Positions 1 to 13,624 of a stretch of DNA of 64,000 bases are shown in pieces. Origin of the DNA: Dreissena polymorpha. Its lineage: Eukaryota; Mollusca; Bivalvia; Myida; Dreissenidae. Every line of letters begins with the position of its first letter. The first letter of the stretch is position 1. Made by a program: the position numbers and the translations under genes. The notes under the pieces were generated by a model. The model had not been told where the DNA came from. It saw only the letters and a program-made list of their open reading frames with translations, and did no database searches. The stretch spans positions 85,016,663-85,080,662 of the forward strand of contig NC_068360.1 in assembly GCF_020536995.1 (NCBI RefSeq). The letters run 5' to 3'.

Positions 1-1385
1 GGAAATGAATAAACGTATTTACACGACGGTCAACATTGCAGGTCTAAGAGAAAAGAGGTGGAACGATTATCACATGCGAACAATGACATTTTGCGAGGTC
101 AACTGTCAACGTAACTAACGTGAACAAAATGTGTAATATAACACATAATTAACATGAGCAGACATGTTAATCATTATACTCAATCAATTAGTATGTACGC
201 TTCCTGTTTTTATGCATCACAACAAAAACAGAACGGCGATCATTTGTTCAGTAATAAACCGTTGACATCATATTTGCATGAAAAGTTAAGGCCAAAATAG
301 TATACTTATAATAAAAAGCATACATATTAAAATCCCATAAAATTTATTTATTCTATTATATGATTATATTTATTAAAAACATCTTTATTTGATATGAACA
401 CATTTTATATGTGTTGGCCTATTTGTACATTGGCCCATTTTGGAGTAGAGCTTTTTAATGATTGTATTAACGAGATCCAGCTTGACGAAATTCACTTTTT
501 GTGGTTTATATACGAACTAAAACTAATGCGCAGCACATTAGCAGCTAAATGCATTATCGATGTCACTCAAATACGATAACTCACAAAGAGGAGTGTTAAT
601 GGCTCAATCTATTTAACTACTCTTACTTCAACGTTCATGGTATAGCAGTGTTCAGGTGAATTCTTGCTTGATAAAATGATTCTGGTCGATTTGACCTATC
701 AGACAGACAATCAGCTTACTCGCCGATTTTATTTTTTTGTGTAGTTGTTCCGATGCAATTTTTATCAAAGTATGAAATATTGCATTCACAAATGACTCTC
801 AATAACAACACATACATATTATTTCAAAGGAAAAGACGATCTCTTACAAAACGTTGTCGTTCGTTACAAAACGTGTAGAAAAATGGGAGAAGGAAAACGG
901 AAGAAAGTCAGACCGGTCAAAAGTTATACCGGTAATTCGTTACTGTAAATGTAAAATCATTTAAATTTTCTCTTTATTTAAACGTTCATGTTTATTGGTT
1001 TAGTTGTCAGTTTTTAAAATGTTTGAGTACAACTGAGGTGTATTTGTAAAGGCCTTTTGAAAATGTATTTCAAAATATCCTTTCGTATTGGTTGTGCTAA
1101 AGTTTGATGGATCGCAACTAGTAAATAGCGTGGTGATCATCAATAATGATCGGTCAGTTCTCGTATTGGTCAGAGTGTTTCCGTATTTGATGTGTTTTTC
1201 CAGTATTGGTCATGTTATAAGATGCTTTGGCGAGGGTCTAGTATTGAACAAAAAAATTAAAAATGAAATTCTAAATCTATTAATGTTAATACTTGATATC
1301 AGACTACATGATATGGCTTTTGAAACGCATCGGAAATCTTTGCATATTCCAATTTTCACATGATATCAGAAGAAACCAGCCATTT
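1..1385. other. AT-rich non-coding stretch
   Basis: No open frame here looks like a protein: the two short ones (394-579, 1088-1363) have random composition and no recognisable motif. No RNA gene is visible. The right end grades into the 300-bp repeat array. Confidence 0.5.
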
Positions 1386-2095
1386 AAGCCTAGGATCATG
1401 AAACTTCATAGGTACATTGATCATTACTGGCTGATGACCCATTTTCATTTATAGGTCACTAGGTCAATGGTCAAGGTGACAGTGACTCGATATAGTAAAT
1501 GGTTACTTTTTCTTGTTTATCCGATATAGTCCACATTTTTCATCTGATTCTTTTCAAACTTGTTCAGTGTCTTTATATTAATGAAGACTCGAACCCTATT
1601 GATTTTCAGGTCACTGGGTCAAAGGTCAAGGTCACAGTGACTCGAAATAGTAGAATGGTTTCCAGATGTTTACTCAAGAATGCTTAGGCCTAGGATCATG
1701 AAACTTCATAGGTACATTGATCATGACTGGCTGATGACCCCTATTGATTTTCAGGTCACTAGGTCAAAGGTCAAGGTCACAGTGACTCGAAATAGTAAAA
1801 TGCTTACTTTTTCTTGTTTATAAGATAAAGTCCACAGTTTTCATCCGATTCTTTTCAAACTTGTTCAGTGTCTTTATATTTAAGACGACTCAACCCTGTT
1901 GATTTTCTGGTCACTGGGTCAAAGGTCAAGGTCACAGTGACTCAAATAGGAAAATGTTTTCCAGATGTTAACTCAAGAATGCTTAGGCCTAGGATCATGA
2001 AACTTCATAGGTACATTGATAATGACTGGCTGATGACCCCTATTGATTTTCAGGTCACTAGGTCAAAGGTCAAGGTCACTGTTTATAGCAGCAGA
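1386..2095 (+). repeat. ~300-bp tandem repeat built of two ~150-bp half units
   Basis: The phrase cctaggatcatgaaacttc recurs at about 1389, 1689 and 1988, a period of 299-300 bp. A second phrase, ggtcaaaggtcaaggtcac, recurs roughly every 150 bp (near 1456, 1608, 1755, 1909, 2053). Alternate copies read cactaggtcaa and cactgggtcaa, so the true repeat is a dimer of two diverged ~150-bp monomers. This motif is very common in bivalve genomes (general knowledge, not searched). Short open frames across it (1499-1687, 1868-2305) are repeat translations, not genes. Confidence 0.85.
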
Positions 2096-2109
2096 GCGAT
2101 TCAGGCACT

Positions 2110-3985
2110 CATGGGCCTCTTGTTTAATTTTCAATATGCAATGTTTTCAATCCTGCATTACGAAAATAGGTATTCGCTACTAGCGATTTCTCTTTCTGCT
2201 AGTTTCTGCAAATTGCTGGACTACATTTTTACTTCATTACTAAACTCTGACAACTTCGAAACGCATCATTTTTCTCCGCGATACTGTTACCTGTACACAC
2301 AATAGTTCGTTATACATAATAAGTTAGGAAGGTATGGAAGTAGCCACGTTTTTATTTTGATAAAGTATTTGCCTCCGCAACATAAACTCCTGTCAAATAA
2401 AGCTTTTAGAAGCCGCACTATCCTGAAAATATCTATTTATTGCACAATGGAGATACGAAATGTTCTTATTGGTCTTATTTTAATACATGTTTGTAAATCG
2501 AAACTCACTATTTCGCATGTTTAATACAAACAAAATATGAATATGGATCAATTTGTTACTGGACGTTTTCGCACGATAATTGTGTATGACAAAATAAATA
2601 AATAGTTCAAATATAGAAATTCAATTTAGTCCGGTTATTTATTATTGTTATGTCATTAATTAAACAGCCCTAACTCTATCCCGAATCGCGATACAATAAT
2701 GAATATGTAATATGTTTCAATGCAAAAGTCCAGCGCCTTTAACCATCGCAAACGTCAACTATAAATGTCACTGGCATTTATTGAATCTTTTACACACTTT
2801 TTCAAAATGTTATTGCTTTGCGAACATATTTGAAATTTATATTATCGATTCTGAACTTATCGATTGAATATAAAATCATTGTGTTTTTTGTGTTGCTTGA
2901 CAAATGGTCGGGGACAAATCCTGTCATCGGCTTTAGTGAAGTCACCAACGTATCAAAACCAGCACGTTGACTGTCTAATACAGTTAATTTTGGAGTTAGC
3001 CGTAATTATTCAATACATAACCAGCTTTTTGAAGTGTCAACAGCATTAACGTTAGTCTTAAACCATGTCTCATAGTTGGTGGAACACCATAACGAACATA
3101 AGGCTATTTCAGTTAAATTGCGATTATACAACACTTAAATGGCTTTATGATACCCGATACTTGACTTATTAGTAAAACGAGCAATGGACAATTCTATGTT
3201 GCATTCTCCTCGTTTAGTTTGACGTTAACATATGGAGTCTATTTATAAATCAATAAATGTATTAACGATATTAAACTTGATGCAGAACAAACATAAATTA
3301 ATACTATCCTAAATTTTCTCATGCACTATGTGACAACCATACAGGCTTACAGACCATTGTCCAACTTATCATGTTTGCAAAATATTGTCTGTTACAGTAA
3401 TTCAAGACTTCATGCAATAATATTTTCTGCACATGCACATGAACACGTTTCTGTTCAGGATTACATAACTTATTATTTTGAAACCAAATTGGATCATTAC
3501 TTTGAATGAACTTAGTGCGTTTAAAACCGTCCTTGCTTATTTTTTGCTTTAAATTTCTGAAGAGTGCAAAAAGAACATTTCCTTCATAAAGTACCTTTCT
3601 CTGTCCTCTTGGAAAATTGATAATAAACTATAATTTTTTATTTAATGGGACATTAATGATAACTGAGATAATACCACGCCTGCTGTTTTATGTAAATATG
3701 ACAACGGTTATATATATTCTCTGGAAGACAAATTAGATCTGTTTATTGACAAATAGGTAGGGTTACACAACAAATCACAACGTCTTGACGGAAATTATTA
3801 TGTAATGTCATGATTTATACCTTTATTTTGCCGTTAAAGACAATGGCCGAAAACATTATATTATATATTATCTCCAATATCATAAACACATTGATATTAA
3901 TAATAAATTAAGAGAAAAAAGTATGATATATTATCTTACAGAACATTTCATAATGATCCGAAATAAGTAATAATACTATTCATGT
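2110..3985. other. AT-rich non-coding stretch
   Basis: Only short random open frames are present (2864-3049, 3321-3509). No splice-linked exon series, RNA gene or repeat family was recognised. Confidence 0.45.
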
Positions 3986-3989
3986 GTGT

Positions 3990-4043
3990 AATTATATATA
4001 GATATATATATATATATATATATATATAGATATATATATATAG

Positions 4044-4076
<33 letters not shown>

Positions 4077-4077
4077 T
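3990..4077. repeat. (AT)n microsatellite
   Basis: Alternating TA/AT tract interrupted by regularly placed G residues (gatata units), about 85 bp long. Confidence 0.95.
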
Positions 4078-4079
4078 CT

Positions 4080-7000
4080 TTATTCAAATTTTGTAATAAC
4101 AGCTGCAAAAACCTTTTTTATACATAATAATATAATGTAATATGGTTTTCTATTATTTAATGATTATTATAATAAAGTTATTTATACCTCATAATGTAAA
4201 TGGACATGTCTTATTTTGTTACATTACCTCTAATTGTATTACATTATCATAATTTTAATACAAACTTAAAACATTACAATATTCAAACATCTATTAATAA
4301 TCGTTACGTGACATGATTATTATGTGAGAGTTAATTCAATTATGATATCACATCCTCAATTATTTCAACAGACAATAACATATATCGAACAACACACAGT
4401 TGAATTACAGAGACAGCGCCCAACAATCCTAAATATGTGTTGTTAGATGGCATGATAAAACAAAACTCGTAGTTCTTTGCGCAACTGTTCAGACTTGTTA
4501 AATGATGCAACCGTACAATCAAATGTTCACCGTAAAGAACCGATTTACTTGTCGCAAGAAGTGGATGTAGCATTGAACTAGCTAATATGTAACCACAACA
4601 TACACTTGCAAGAGTATCCCTATACTGAAAACTGTTCAATTAGCAAATCAATATTATCTCCATATTCAGCGAAAGAAAAAACTTTTGTATACATCGCAAT
4701 AATCTTCATATGTATTGCCAACTGAAATAATCAATAATACAATCGACATCTTAAATCAGATTCACATGAATTGATATTGTTTCGCACTGCAGTTACCGAA
4801 TTATTTCTCTCGTTGAAAGATTAATTTGCAAATAATACGTATTACTACTGTACAAAACGCGTTCCGCAACCGCACTAGGGAATTAGGGGTCCACAGAGTG
4901 TACAGAATCAGGTTTGTGCGTTGATCTTTGTAAAATTTAAGTAATAGTTGAATGCTTCTTGTGTTACGTGCGTACACAATCAAATGAATGTTACTTCTGT
5001 CGAAATCGACATAATCCAAAACGAATGTTGGTGATACCGCCGTGTACTGATGTTATAAAGAACAATATAAGCAAGAAATAATAGCAATGTGATATCCTCA
5101 AAATAAAACTTCCATACGCACATAAACAAATGGATAATGCTATATACATGCAAGCAATGAGCGATTTTTTAGATAAAAATAAATGTTGCAGTATTTGTTG
5201 TTGTTTTTTCATAACAATTGGCTAATGATCTGTTATCGGCAATCAATCCATCTGTTCAAAACTTTCACACATTTGAAAACGTTTCCGTCTTGAGGATTAT
5301 ATGATAATATATTATATTATATGCAAATATGATAACCTTTTATGAACAACCACATACATTTCTAAAGCTGTTTTTAAATTTCTTGATATGATTGTTTCTA
5401 TTTTGATGCGAAGAACAATGTTGATTTATTGTGTACCCAATGTACACTCTTTTAACATAACGAAATACTAAGGAAAGTATTACTAACTCAATGACAGCAT
5501 TGTTGTTCCACATTGTTATGATGTTTACGAAAGGAAAACGACTAAAAAACATTTAGTGCATGTAAATTGTAATATTACAGTATGGCATATATGCAGCAAA
5601 CAGTGAAATAAGACGTTATTGCATGCAACATCAGGTGTACTAGTTGACCTTTGCAAGCGGTTATACAAACAAATGTGATGCTGCGCCGTTTCACACTATC
5701 CAGAGATAAGAGATACTATTTACGCACCAAAGATATGGTATGACATATTCTTTAATCAACTCAAAAATTTACTTTTTTTATAAAATGCAATCTATAATTT
5801 AATGTCCAATTACATTACTGTTTTCTTTCTAGTACTCTCCTTCAGTTACTACGACATTAAATTGGCGACCATAAACGATATCATATTGGCGGATCAGTCA
5901 GTTTGATTGACAAGTGGCGAGAGATTAATATTACTGACGACATTCGTGTCCAGAAATTATTTCTAGTCGACTGCTCATTTCGTTGTTAGATGAGTCCAAA
6001 AGTTTTTGCAATCATGCGTATGGGTTTTAAAGTTTAAAAATGCTGTTGTTTAGATTAACCACATGGTATTATGATGTTCCTAATAGTTGGATTCTTAGGA
6101 CAAAGTATTATGATCACAGCAACAAGTACATGTACACGCACATTTAAAGACATATGACACCACATTGGGCACTTAGTCAGAATAGCAAAAAATATAAAGT
6201 CATATGCATGTGCATTAAACACAAATATGCAAATTAAGGTTTACTTGCTAGTATGATTATGTTATCTAATGTTTTGGTTATTGCAATATTATAACACTAT
6301 GAACTGACTTTAGGCATTTGGTGTAAGGCGGTCAAAACCTTACATGAGGAGATTGACGTTGAAAATGGTAAAACATTACATGTTTACCCATCCAACGATA
6401 TTTAAGAGTCACGATATAATGCAACAACATTAATATGCGCATGTATGGTATTTGCACATAATGTATGTGTTTGAGTACAATACATTGAAATGGCTATTTC
6501 CATTTAATATGTTTGTTATCGATCAACATTTTTGTCATGTCCAGAGGTTAAGTGAAGTGTCGTTATATCAGCAATACTGCATAACTGCATTTGTGCATTT
6601 TAATTGTAATGCATAAATATTTTTCATAAGTGCGATTGTTCACCAAGGTAGAGCAATATTTCGTTTTGTCTGTATCAAATTTGTTTTTAAGTGTAACTTA
6701 TCTTGTATACACGCTTTGGATAATGTGTTCACACATGTTTCCTGGTGTAAAATGAAATACCTTTTTTGAGTACAATAAGAGTCCGTTTACCAAGGCTAAA
6801 GTATCAAGCCCGTGCCTATCGACACAAATGTTGGCATGCTAAAATCGAATCAGTTGTAAGAAACTAGAACTACATATAAGCCACTTGAAATAATTTCGTT
6901 TAAAAACACTTGTAAATTTAATTATATAAATGTTCAAAGGCGCATAGTGTGAATAAGAATCACGCTCTAAATTATATTTGCAAGATCGTTCTTTCAGAAT

Positions 7001-7350
7001 TAAGTTTAACATGAGCCATGTTCAAATTTCCAAAGAATTAAAGAACACGTTTGCATCATTTCTCTAATTTCCATCCAAGATCGAATGATGCAGCAAATGA
7101 CAAATCGATCTTAAAACAACTTCAGAGACTTTTAATTCGGATATATAAAAGGAAAGCATTAATCTGTTTAATATAAATATATGTATACTAGTAACATAGT
7201 TAAATAATATTGCATAATACGTTTGTTCACATAATGTCCATGTGACTTTGGCATTTTACTTCTTGAGGTAAACATTATTATAGGTAATCATACGTCAGAA
7301 CTAATTCGCCTACTTATCTATTAGATTTTTTTTAAATTGGACACCAAATT
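4080..7350. other. AT-rich non-coding stretch
   Basis: The minus-strand frames at 4340-4639, 4801-5019, 4991-5212 and 5340-5552 have no domain signature and no consistent splice signals. I see nothing I can support as a gene. Confidence 0.45.
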
Positions 7351-7354
7351 TCAT

Positions 7355-7425
7355 TACAGGAAACTTTGACACTTGACCTTTGATCTTATGACCTCATTGT
7401 TATCAGACGTCTTACCTTTCCGGCA
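7355..7425 (-). repeat. Degenerate copy of the TGACCTTTGACC-type bivalve repeat
   Basis: The stretch acttgacctttgatcttatgacctc is the reverse complement of the ggtcaaaggtcaaggtcac core seen at 1386-2095, with several mismatches. It is a single isolated copy. Confidence 0.5.
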
Positions 7426-7944
7426 AATCAAAGCATTATCAAGATAATATGCGGGAAAAAGATCATGATAAGTGCTTGTTAGCCTTTTCTTCGCCATATT
7501 TGTATGTGTTTTTATTGATTAACAACGCTGCAGTTGGCCCGTCGTTGTCTTCAAGTGGGAACAACCTCTAACGGACTAAATAAAATGTGATCAAACTTGT
7601 TACTGCCTTGAGGAACTATTTCTTTTTAATTTTAGTGAGCTCACATGTTACGGAAGAGCGATTAACTGTTTAGAGCAAGTAGCCAAAAACTAAAGTTAGA
7701 GATGAAATCCTTAATTTTAGGAAAATGACTAGTTATATGTCTTCAACTGTTGATTGATCAGTCATTGTCTGCTTAGTTAGTTTAGCCTATTTATTTTAGC
7801 TCGATTGCATAGAAGGTAATTCCTACTTACTTGAAATGCTCTCGAGTCCGTTTCCTGGCCTAGAACCATTGTCTACTTCATTATCAAACCACGTAAAATA
7901 ATTGTATTAATTGTATTGGTCAATTACATGTAATGACACGAGAC

Positions 7945-8044
7945 NNNNNNNNNNNNNNNNNNNNNNNNNNNNNNNNNNNNNNNNNNNNNNNNNNNNNNNN
8001 NNNNNNNNNNNNNNNNNNNNNNNNNNNNNNNNNNNNNNNNNNNN
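7945..8044. other. Assembly gap of 100 N
   Basis: Exactly 100 N, the usual placeholder for a scaffold join of unknown size. It truncates the 5' side of LRR copy A, which begins at the first base after the gap. Confidence 0.99.
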
Positions 8045-8330
8045 GCAACTTAATGAATCTTGATATATCGACCCACACCATCACCAACGATTGAAAAGAA
8101 CGACCTGCAGGCAATGACTCATTGCGATCACTCACGCTTTCACACACTCCTCTGCAATATGTTTCAAAGAGCACCTTCCCGATCTTACCCATCTTGAATC
8201 GCTGGCCGTGCAGAATACATCCTTATATGAGGTGCCAGAAGCGGCAAAAAATATTCCATTTCGAATCTGGACCTCCGCAATCCTACTGCAATCATAGAAT
8301 GTAACTGCGAACTAATTTGGCTATTTTGTT
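8045..8330 (+). pseudogene. LRR gene copy A, 3' fragment
   Basis: This stretch is clearly related to the end of LRR copy B (about 16760-17050). Shared stretches include gacctgcaggcaatg, ctcacnctttcacac and gaggtgccagaagcgg, followed by the LRRCT start tgtaactgcgaact. In translation it covers the last leucine-rich repeats (LTLSHTPLQYVSK, compare LTLSHNPLYYISK in copy B) and the first cysteines of the C-terminal cap. The reading frame breaks more than once, and the N gap removes everything upstream. It is most likely a decayed tandem duplicate. The rest of the gene may lie in the unsequenced gap. Confidence 0.75.
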
Positions 8331-8334
8331 TCAC

Positions 8335-11300
8335 CCAAGAACAACACACGCATCTTACAATTCAAGGCGAATGTTACACACGTCTGAATAAATTGACTAT
8401 TGTAAAATTGATGTTAAAATAATGCCCACACAACTGCTAATTAGTTGACGTAAAGAAGGAATATAAATCTCTTAACATCGGACACAATGTAAAATGAAAT
8501 GGTCTCACACTATATAACGTTGTAATCAATGGAGAATAAAATGCAAATGGTCGTTGATTTTTCGCCTCCGACTTCCCAGCCAAACCTCATTAATCATGGC
8601 ATGTTATGACTTAAACTATGTGTATCTCGAATAACCTTACATTGCTAATGTGTGATTCAGTATATCCAGTTGCATTTGAAATTTAAATCAAATGAAGGCA
8701 AATGACTTTTGTTGAAGCGCATAATGTCTCAATCAACTCATTTTTAAAGCGCAATGTGGCATGCACTATTAGCAGTGTGTTAAAGTTGTCTACTATAATA
8801 TAAACCATAAATCATGTTATTTGTTTAAAACTAATTACATACAATATGTTCCAAACGTGAACAGGAAAGTTGATTTTACACCAGAGACCGTTATATAAAC
8901 TATAAATGCTTCCTAACAGAATTAAAATTTACCTTATACGATCTGACAGTTCTTCTACACAGTTTGGGCACATTCTGTGTTCGACTTTCATAATTTAACC
9001 AAAGTTACAGTTCAGATAATTATTTAAGAACACTGTTAATCCTAAAGACGTTATTGAACAATATATCCTTACATATAAATAGTAGTTTGGTTCCATTTTC
9101 AAGATATTAGACAAATTTGGTAAGAAAACATAAAACAATCATAGAGCATGTCATAATTGGTAAAATATCAACACACCAAATCAACCGTTATTGTTGCACG
9201 TATACGTTTGTTACAGCTAAAAACAAACTCAACAGGATTTACCCAATAGAACTTGTATTTGTGATGGGAAAACTAGCATAATGGGATTAATATACTTTGT
9301 TCGATCAAATTACATTAAAACATATAGGTCATTGGGTTTATAACGTTCTCATTGTATTTATATTTTCTCTCTGACAGGCGTTTCTTGTTTGATTTAATTA
9401 TTTTTTATTTGTTTAGCAGCACACATAACAACCAAGCTATGTAATATGGAATTTTTACACCCATTATTGCTGCTTCTCTCCCTGTATTTGCGCGATGATT
9501 ATCTGAGATATTAACTCTATGATTCTACATTCTCAAATCTTTTCTATAAAGAAGGAATGTAGTGACAATTGTTAATAGTTTTATTTGATCGTTCGTCAAA
9601 AAGTTGTAATTCTGTTACTCTTGTATCTTCAATGCAATTGAGTAATTAATAGTAATTAAATTGAATGCGTTTTAATTCCCTTTTATTATTGTTTAATTTG
9701 AGTTACAATGCTATGACGTTAAATTTATTTACACTTGAATGTATTATGAATATTGCTGGGCCAAGTGTGAGGTTGAGCGCTCTATAACCAGGTTAAAAAT
9801 ATTTTGTGTTTATGTTGGTTTGTATTGTGCTGTATTGTACTGTTTGGGCAATCGGTCACTTGCCTTAAATAAAGGACCAACTAATTGTTTTTAATGAAAA
9901 TTCAATACTGCTCCAGCAGCTGGAGTTTCACTTCTTTATATTACTGATGACCCTTTAAGGTGAATGAATATTCAACAACTAATCGACTTAGTTGTGACAC
10001 AATGTATCGATAGATTTGTTCGAAAGACGAAAACTGTTATTTTTCGATGTGAATGTAGACGAGAATCATTAAGTTCACGTTATATTTTAAACGTTTTTAA
10101 CTATCAGTTAGAATGCCTTTACTGTTAAACGCCAGACCACCTGTTTAACATTCATCTGATATGTGAAGCGGTTATTTACTTTTTAATAGAACTTCGAATG
10201 TGCCATTACATTTATGGGAGAAATGTAATAAAGCGATGTATAAATATTGGCACATATAATCGTTTTATGTTGTAGACTTTGTATATCTTTATTCTAGCTA
10301 CTTTTCATCAATGTGGTTTGGTTGTAATGGCAAATTTAGAAGATTACATTTAACAATAGTTGACGTCGCTAAGATTCGTGTAAAACCATTATTTGTATGA
10401 ACATAAAAGGACAGCGTCTCCCAAACGACAATATTGCTCATTAAAACTATATTAATTAGACAAGTTTTCTTTAGCAAAAATTCTATTAGAACTCTTGACT
10501 GTGTAATGTTAAACATAATGCTGTATACTCAGCTATCTCTCCTTCTGGTAAGGAGAAACATAACATATTGAGTGATTTTATAGCGAACAGCATCGCGTAT
10601 TGCCTGACTGCGCAAAAACACATGTTGGGTTTAACAAATGCTTGCCGAAACGTATAAGACCCATTTTCGCATGACGGCGCTATTGACTTGTGATTTAAAT
10701 GTGTCAAAAGAAAACTGCGTTTAAATCAAATATCAACATACGATATTTCGATAGTGAAGAAAGATGCATATGAGGACACATATGAAGTGCTCTCCCCGTA
10801 GTATATTTTTTATCTACTCACACAAATGTGGTGTTTGACAATGCTAACACATTTCATGCGGTGAATATGCAACTTACAAGTGAAAAACACAACACAATAG
10901 TTTAATTTTTGTTTATTTGTATTATTTATTTAGAAAAGTAATTGCAAACTTTATCTCAAAGTCAGCGTAAACGCCGACTACATTTTTAAAAGATATTTAT
11001 TGTTATAATATATTTAATATAATATATTTAATTGTTTTCGGTTTTAGCGATTAAAAAGCATTTTCGAGGTTGCCTATAGTATGCCTGTAGTAATTGATGA
11101 ACTCATATCCAACTTCCTATGTATTGATAACTGTGAATATAAACAAGCTAAACCTTCCACTAACCTTCTACTATTGCGTTGCTAGCACCCGTAAATACAA
11201 AAGATCGCCGCTATCTGTTGAGAACCAAAGAACGTTTTCCAGAAATACCCGCTGTAGTAGCATGAACGAGGTTACGACACAGGTCATTCGTATTATTATT

Positions 11301-12840
11301 ATACATTGTTTGTTATATTCGGGTTTAGCGATTATGTAACATTGTTTTGTTTTGTCTATCGTATCGCTGAAGTTATTGTTGAACTTATGTTCAACTTTTT
11401 ATAAATTGAGAATATAAATAAGCGTTGACTTTCTCCCGAATCTATGAATAGCCTCAATTTACGACCTGTACTACGTCATTGCGGTGTATGTGAGAGCGTA
11501 ACCTATTGCGTTGTTATCGCCCGTGGACTTTCCTTTGTTTATCGACAGGCGCATCTATTAATAGCCTCATATTATGAATGGACTGAGCAAAAATACTACG
11601 TCGTGAAGACGCTGCAGAAAGTTGACTATTTTATTCATTCATAAACAATCTCCTCCGCGACACGTACAATACGATCATTGTTTATTGATTCTTTTCTATA
11701 AAAGCACCGTTCGAAACTATTGCATTTAACACGATATTAATATCATGTTTCCATTTGTGAATGAATATAATTGGAGAACTCAACCTCTTGCATAAATTAT
11801 ACAACTCTTTCTCCCGCGGATACGCGTAGTAAGCGGGTATTGGGCTCCTAGTAGCTAAGGCGTATCGACCTTGATTTTAGACTAACCACCTTAGACGGTC
11901 GCTACGCGACCATCTAAAATGATGGCAATGGAGCATTATAGTACACAAAACGTCTCATTGATTTTTCTTTTAATATTTGACATACTTACAAAATAAACTC
12001 TTGAATGTAACAGCGTTCATTCTATTTGTTAAGTACACAGTTTACAGTTTTCAACTTTAAACGGCATAATTAGTCGTCAGACGCCGACATCTTGGAGACA
12101 CAGCTAAGCAGATAAGTATTGGAGTGCATTTCAAAGGCGGCGCTCTATGTTATTTCAAGGTAATTATTCGCTTATCGGTAGTGGCTGATGAGATCAGAGT
12201 GCTTAAATTTAACTCGGATAGAAATTGCAACACATCCACAAATGACTTCACTTCGAATACTGTTGATATTATATATCACTGATGACGTGTACGACACAGA
12301 ATTTATCACGAGGCTACAGTGTACCGTACTGTACTCTAGTTGCATCTTCACAGAGTAGTTAAACAATATTCGTGTACATGTATGCTAAGCTTAAATCACG
12401 CGCAAGCAACACCGATAGCACGTGATACAGAACACAATAGGGCATCTAGCACGTAAACAATATAAGTCACATAACATTGAACACACAGATAAGCCGATGA
12501 TATACCGTTGCGTTCATAAGAATATGATTCATATTAAATATTCTCACCCATAACACAAATACTATCACAATGAACACGTATACGAGTTTGTGATGAAATG
12601 TACAAAATATGTATATATTTTGATCATGGATATATTATAGCACACGTGTAATTTTTGTCGACCGCTGCAGTGATCCAAGTACCTGCAAGAAGAGCGGACT
12701 TACACATTTGTTAAAGCCAACAAGAATAAACTTTCTCTACCGTCACACGCAATTTGACGTACATAAATGGCAACTCGTTGATGAAACAATAGTAAAATGC
12801 ATTTTTGTACTGTTCAACATGTATTTTATACTGACCCCGA
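8335..12840. other. AT-rich non-coding stretch
   Basis: Open frames at 10298-10516, 10486-10707, 11094-11339, 11444-11644 and 12172-12366 are short and motif-free. A small imperfect inverted repeat (gatggtcgc / gcgaccatc) sits near 11895-11920. Nothing else was recognised. Confidence 0.4.
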
Positions 12841-12897
12841 CGTAAAGGAGACATGCAATTGCAAACTGTACTATTAGGTCTATTACAAATTTATATC

Positions 12898-13155
12898 ATG
12901 GGCAACATTCAGTCGTCGATACCTAGCGTCGGTGACAGATATAAGTTTTTTTTCTCTTATCGTGGGTCAATGGAGGAGGAAGTTCTATTTAAACAGCAAC
13001 GGAAATATTCAGAACATTATCTCACAAATGGTGCAACGGTCCTGTGTATTTTAGATAAGAGAACTTAGGTCGCATTTCATCGGTGTGCTATAGCCTTGAG
13101 GCATGCTATAGAAAGAGCGGCTTGGTTTAGAATCAATCGATTTAATGACCTTTAA
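12898..13155 (+). pseudogene. TIR-domain-like relic with an N-myristoylation-type start
   Basis: The open frame reads from an ATG at 12853, but the second in-frame ATG at 12898 gives MGNIQSS, which fits the N-myristoylation consensus (Met-Gly, Ser at position 6). It is followed by RYKFFFSYRGS, which matches TIR box 1 (F/Y-D-x-F-I-S-Y-R). Further on, NGATVLCILDKR resembles the second strand plus BB region of TIR domains. After the stop codon at 13066 the same frame continues with AIALRHAIERAAW, resembling the next TIR helix, and ends again near 13155. A whole TIR domain is about 140 residues, so this is a truncated and interrupted copy. The identification rests on motif resemblance only; an unrelated short frame is possible. 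Confidence 0.4.
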
Positions 13156-13159
13156 TTTT

Positions 13160-13620
13160 AGAAAAAGCATTAACATTAAATAAAGAATTTCGAATGAAAA
13201 TGAAAAACTAAACGAAAGACCATACATTCGTTTCTACTCCCAATGCCTCTTCAAGTTTGCATTATCAAACTCAGATCCTTTGTGTTCTTGAGTTTTAGTT
13301 TTTATTGTAAAGCGGACAAACTTAACCTTATCATATAAGTAAGTTTTCTAATTTAATAAAATGCAAGCGTACATTACTGGTTGAATGTATGCAAAGCCTC
13401 ATCTGCGTACTTGTGATCAATTTTTTAAAGGGTCATGGTGACAGATGTTTACATATTAATATTTTTCTTTTTTACAGACATGAAGAGTTGTGATAATTTT
13501 AACTAAGGGCATAGCAAAAAATAACTGATCAAAGAAGAACAAAGTAAACAATAGCTACTGTGAATTATCACATAATTAAGAAAACATCACTAATTTTCGC
13601 TTTACATGTTTTCCCCTGAT
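13160..13620. other. Non-coding stretch
   Basis: No gene or repeat recognised between the TIR-like relic and the SINE. Confidence 0.45.
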
Positions 13621-13624
13621 CACT

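Noticed and set aside
1386-2095. CRISPR-like array
   Set aside because: The repeats are long and directly tandem, with no unique spacers, and the DNA is animal nuclear.
1868-2305. 145-codon frame
   Set aside because: Mostly the 300-bp repeat; the peptide repeats with the DNA period.
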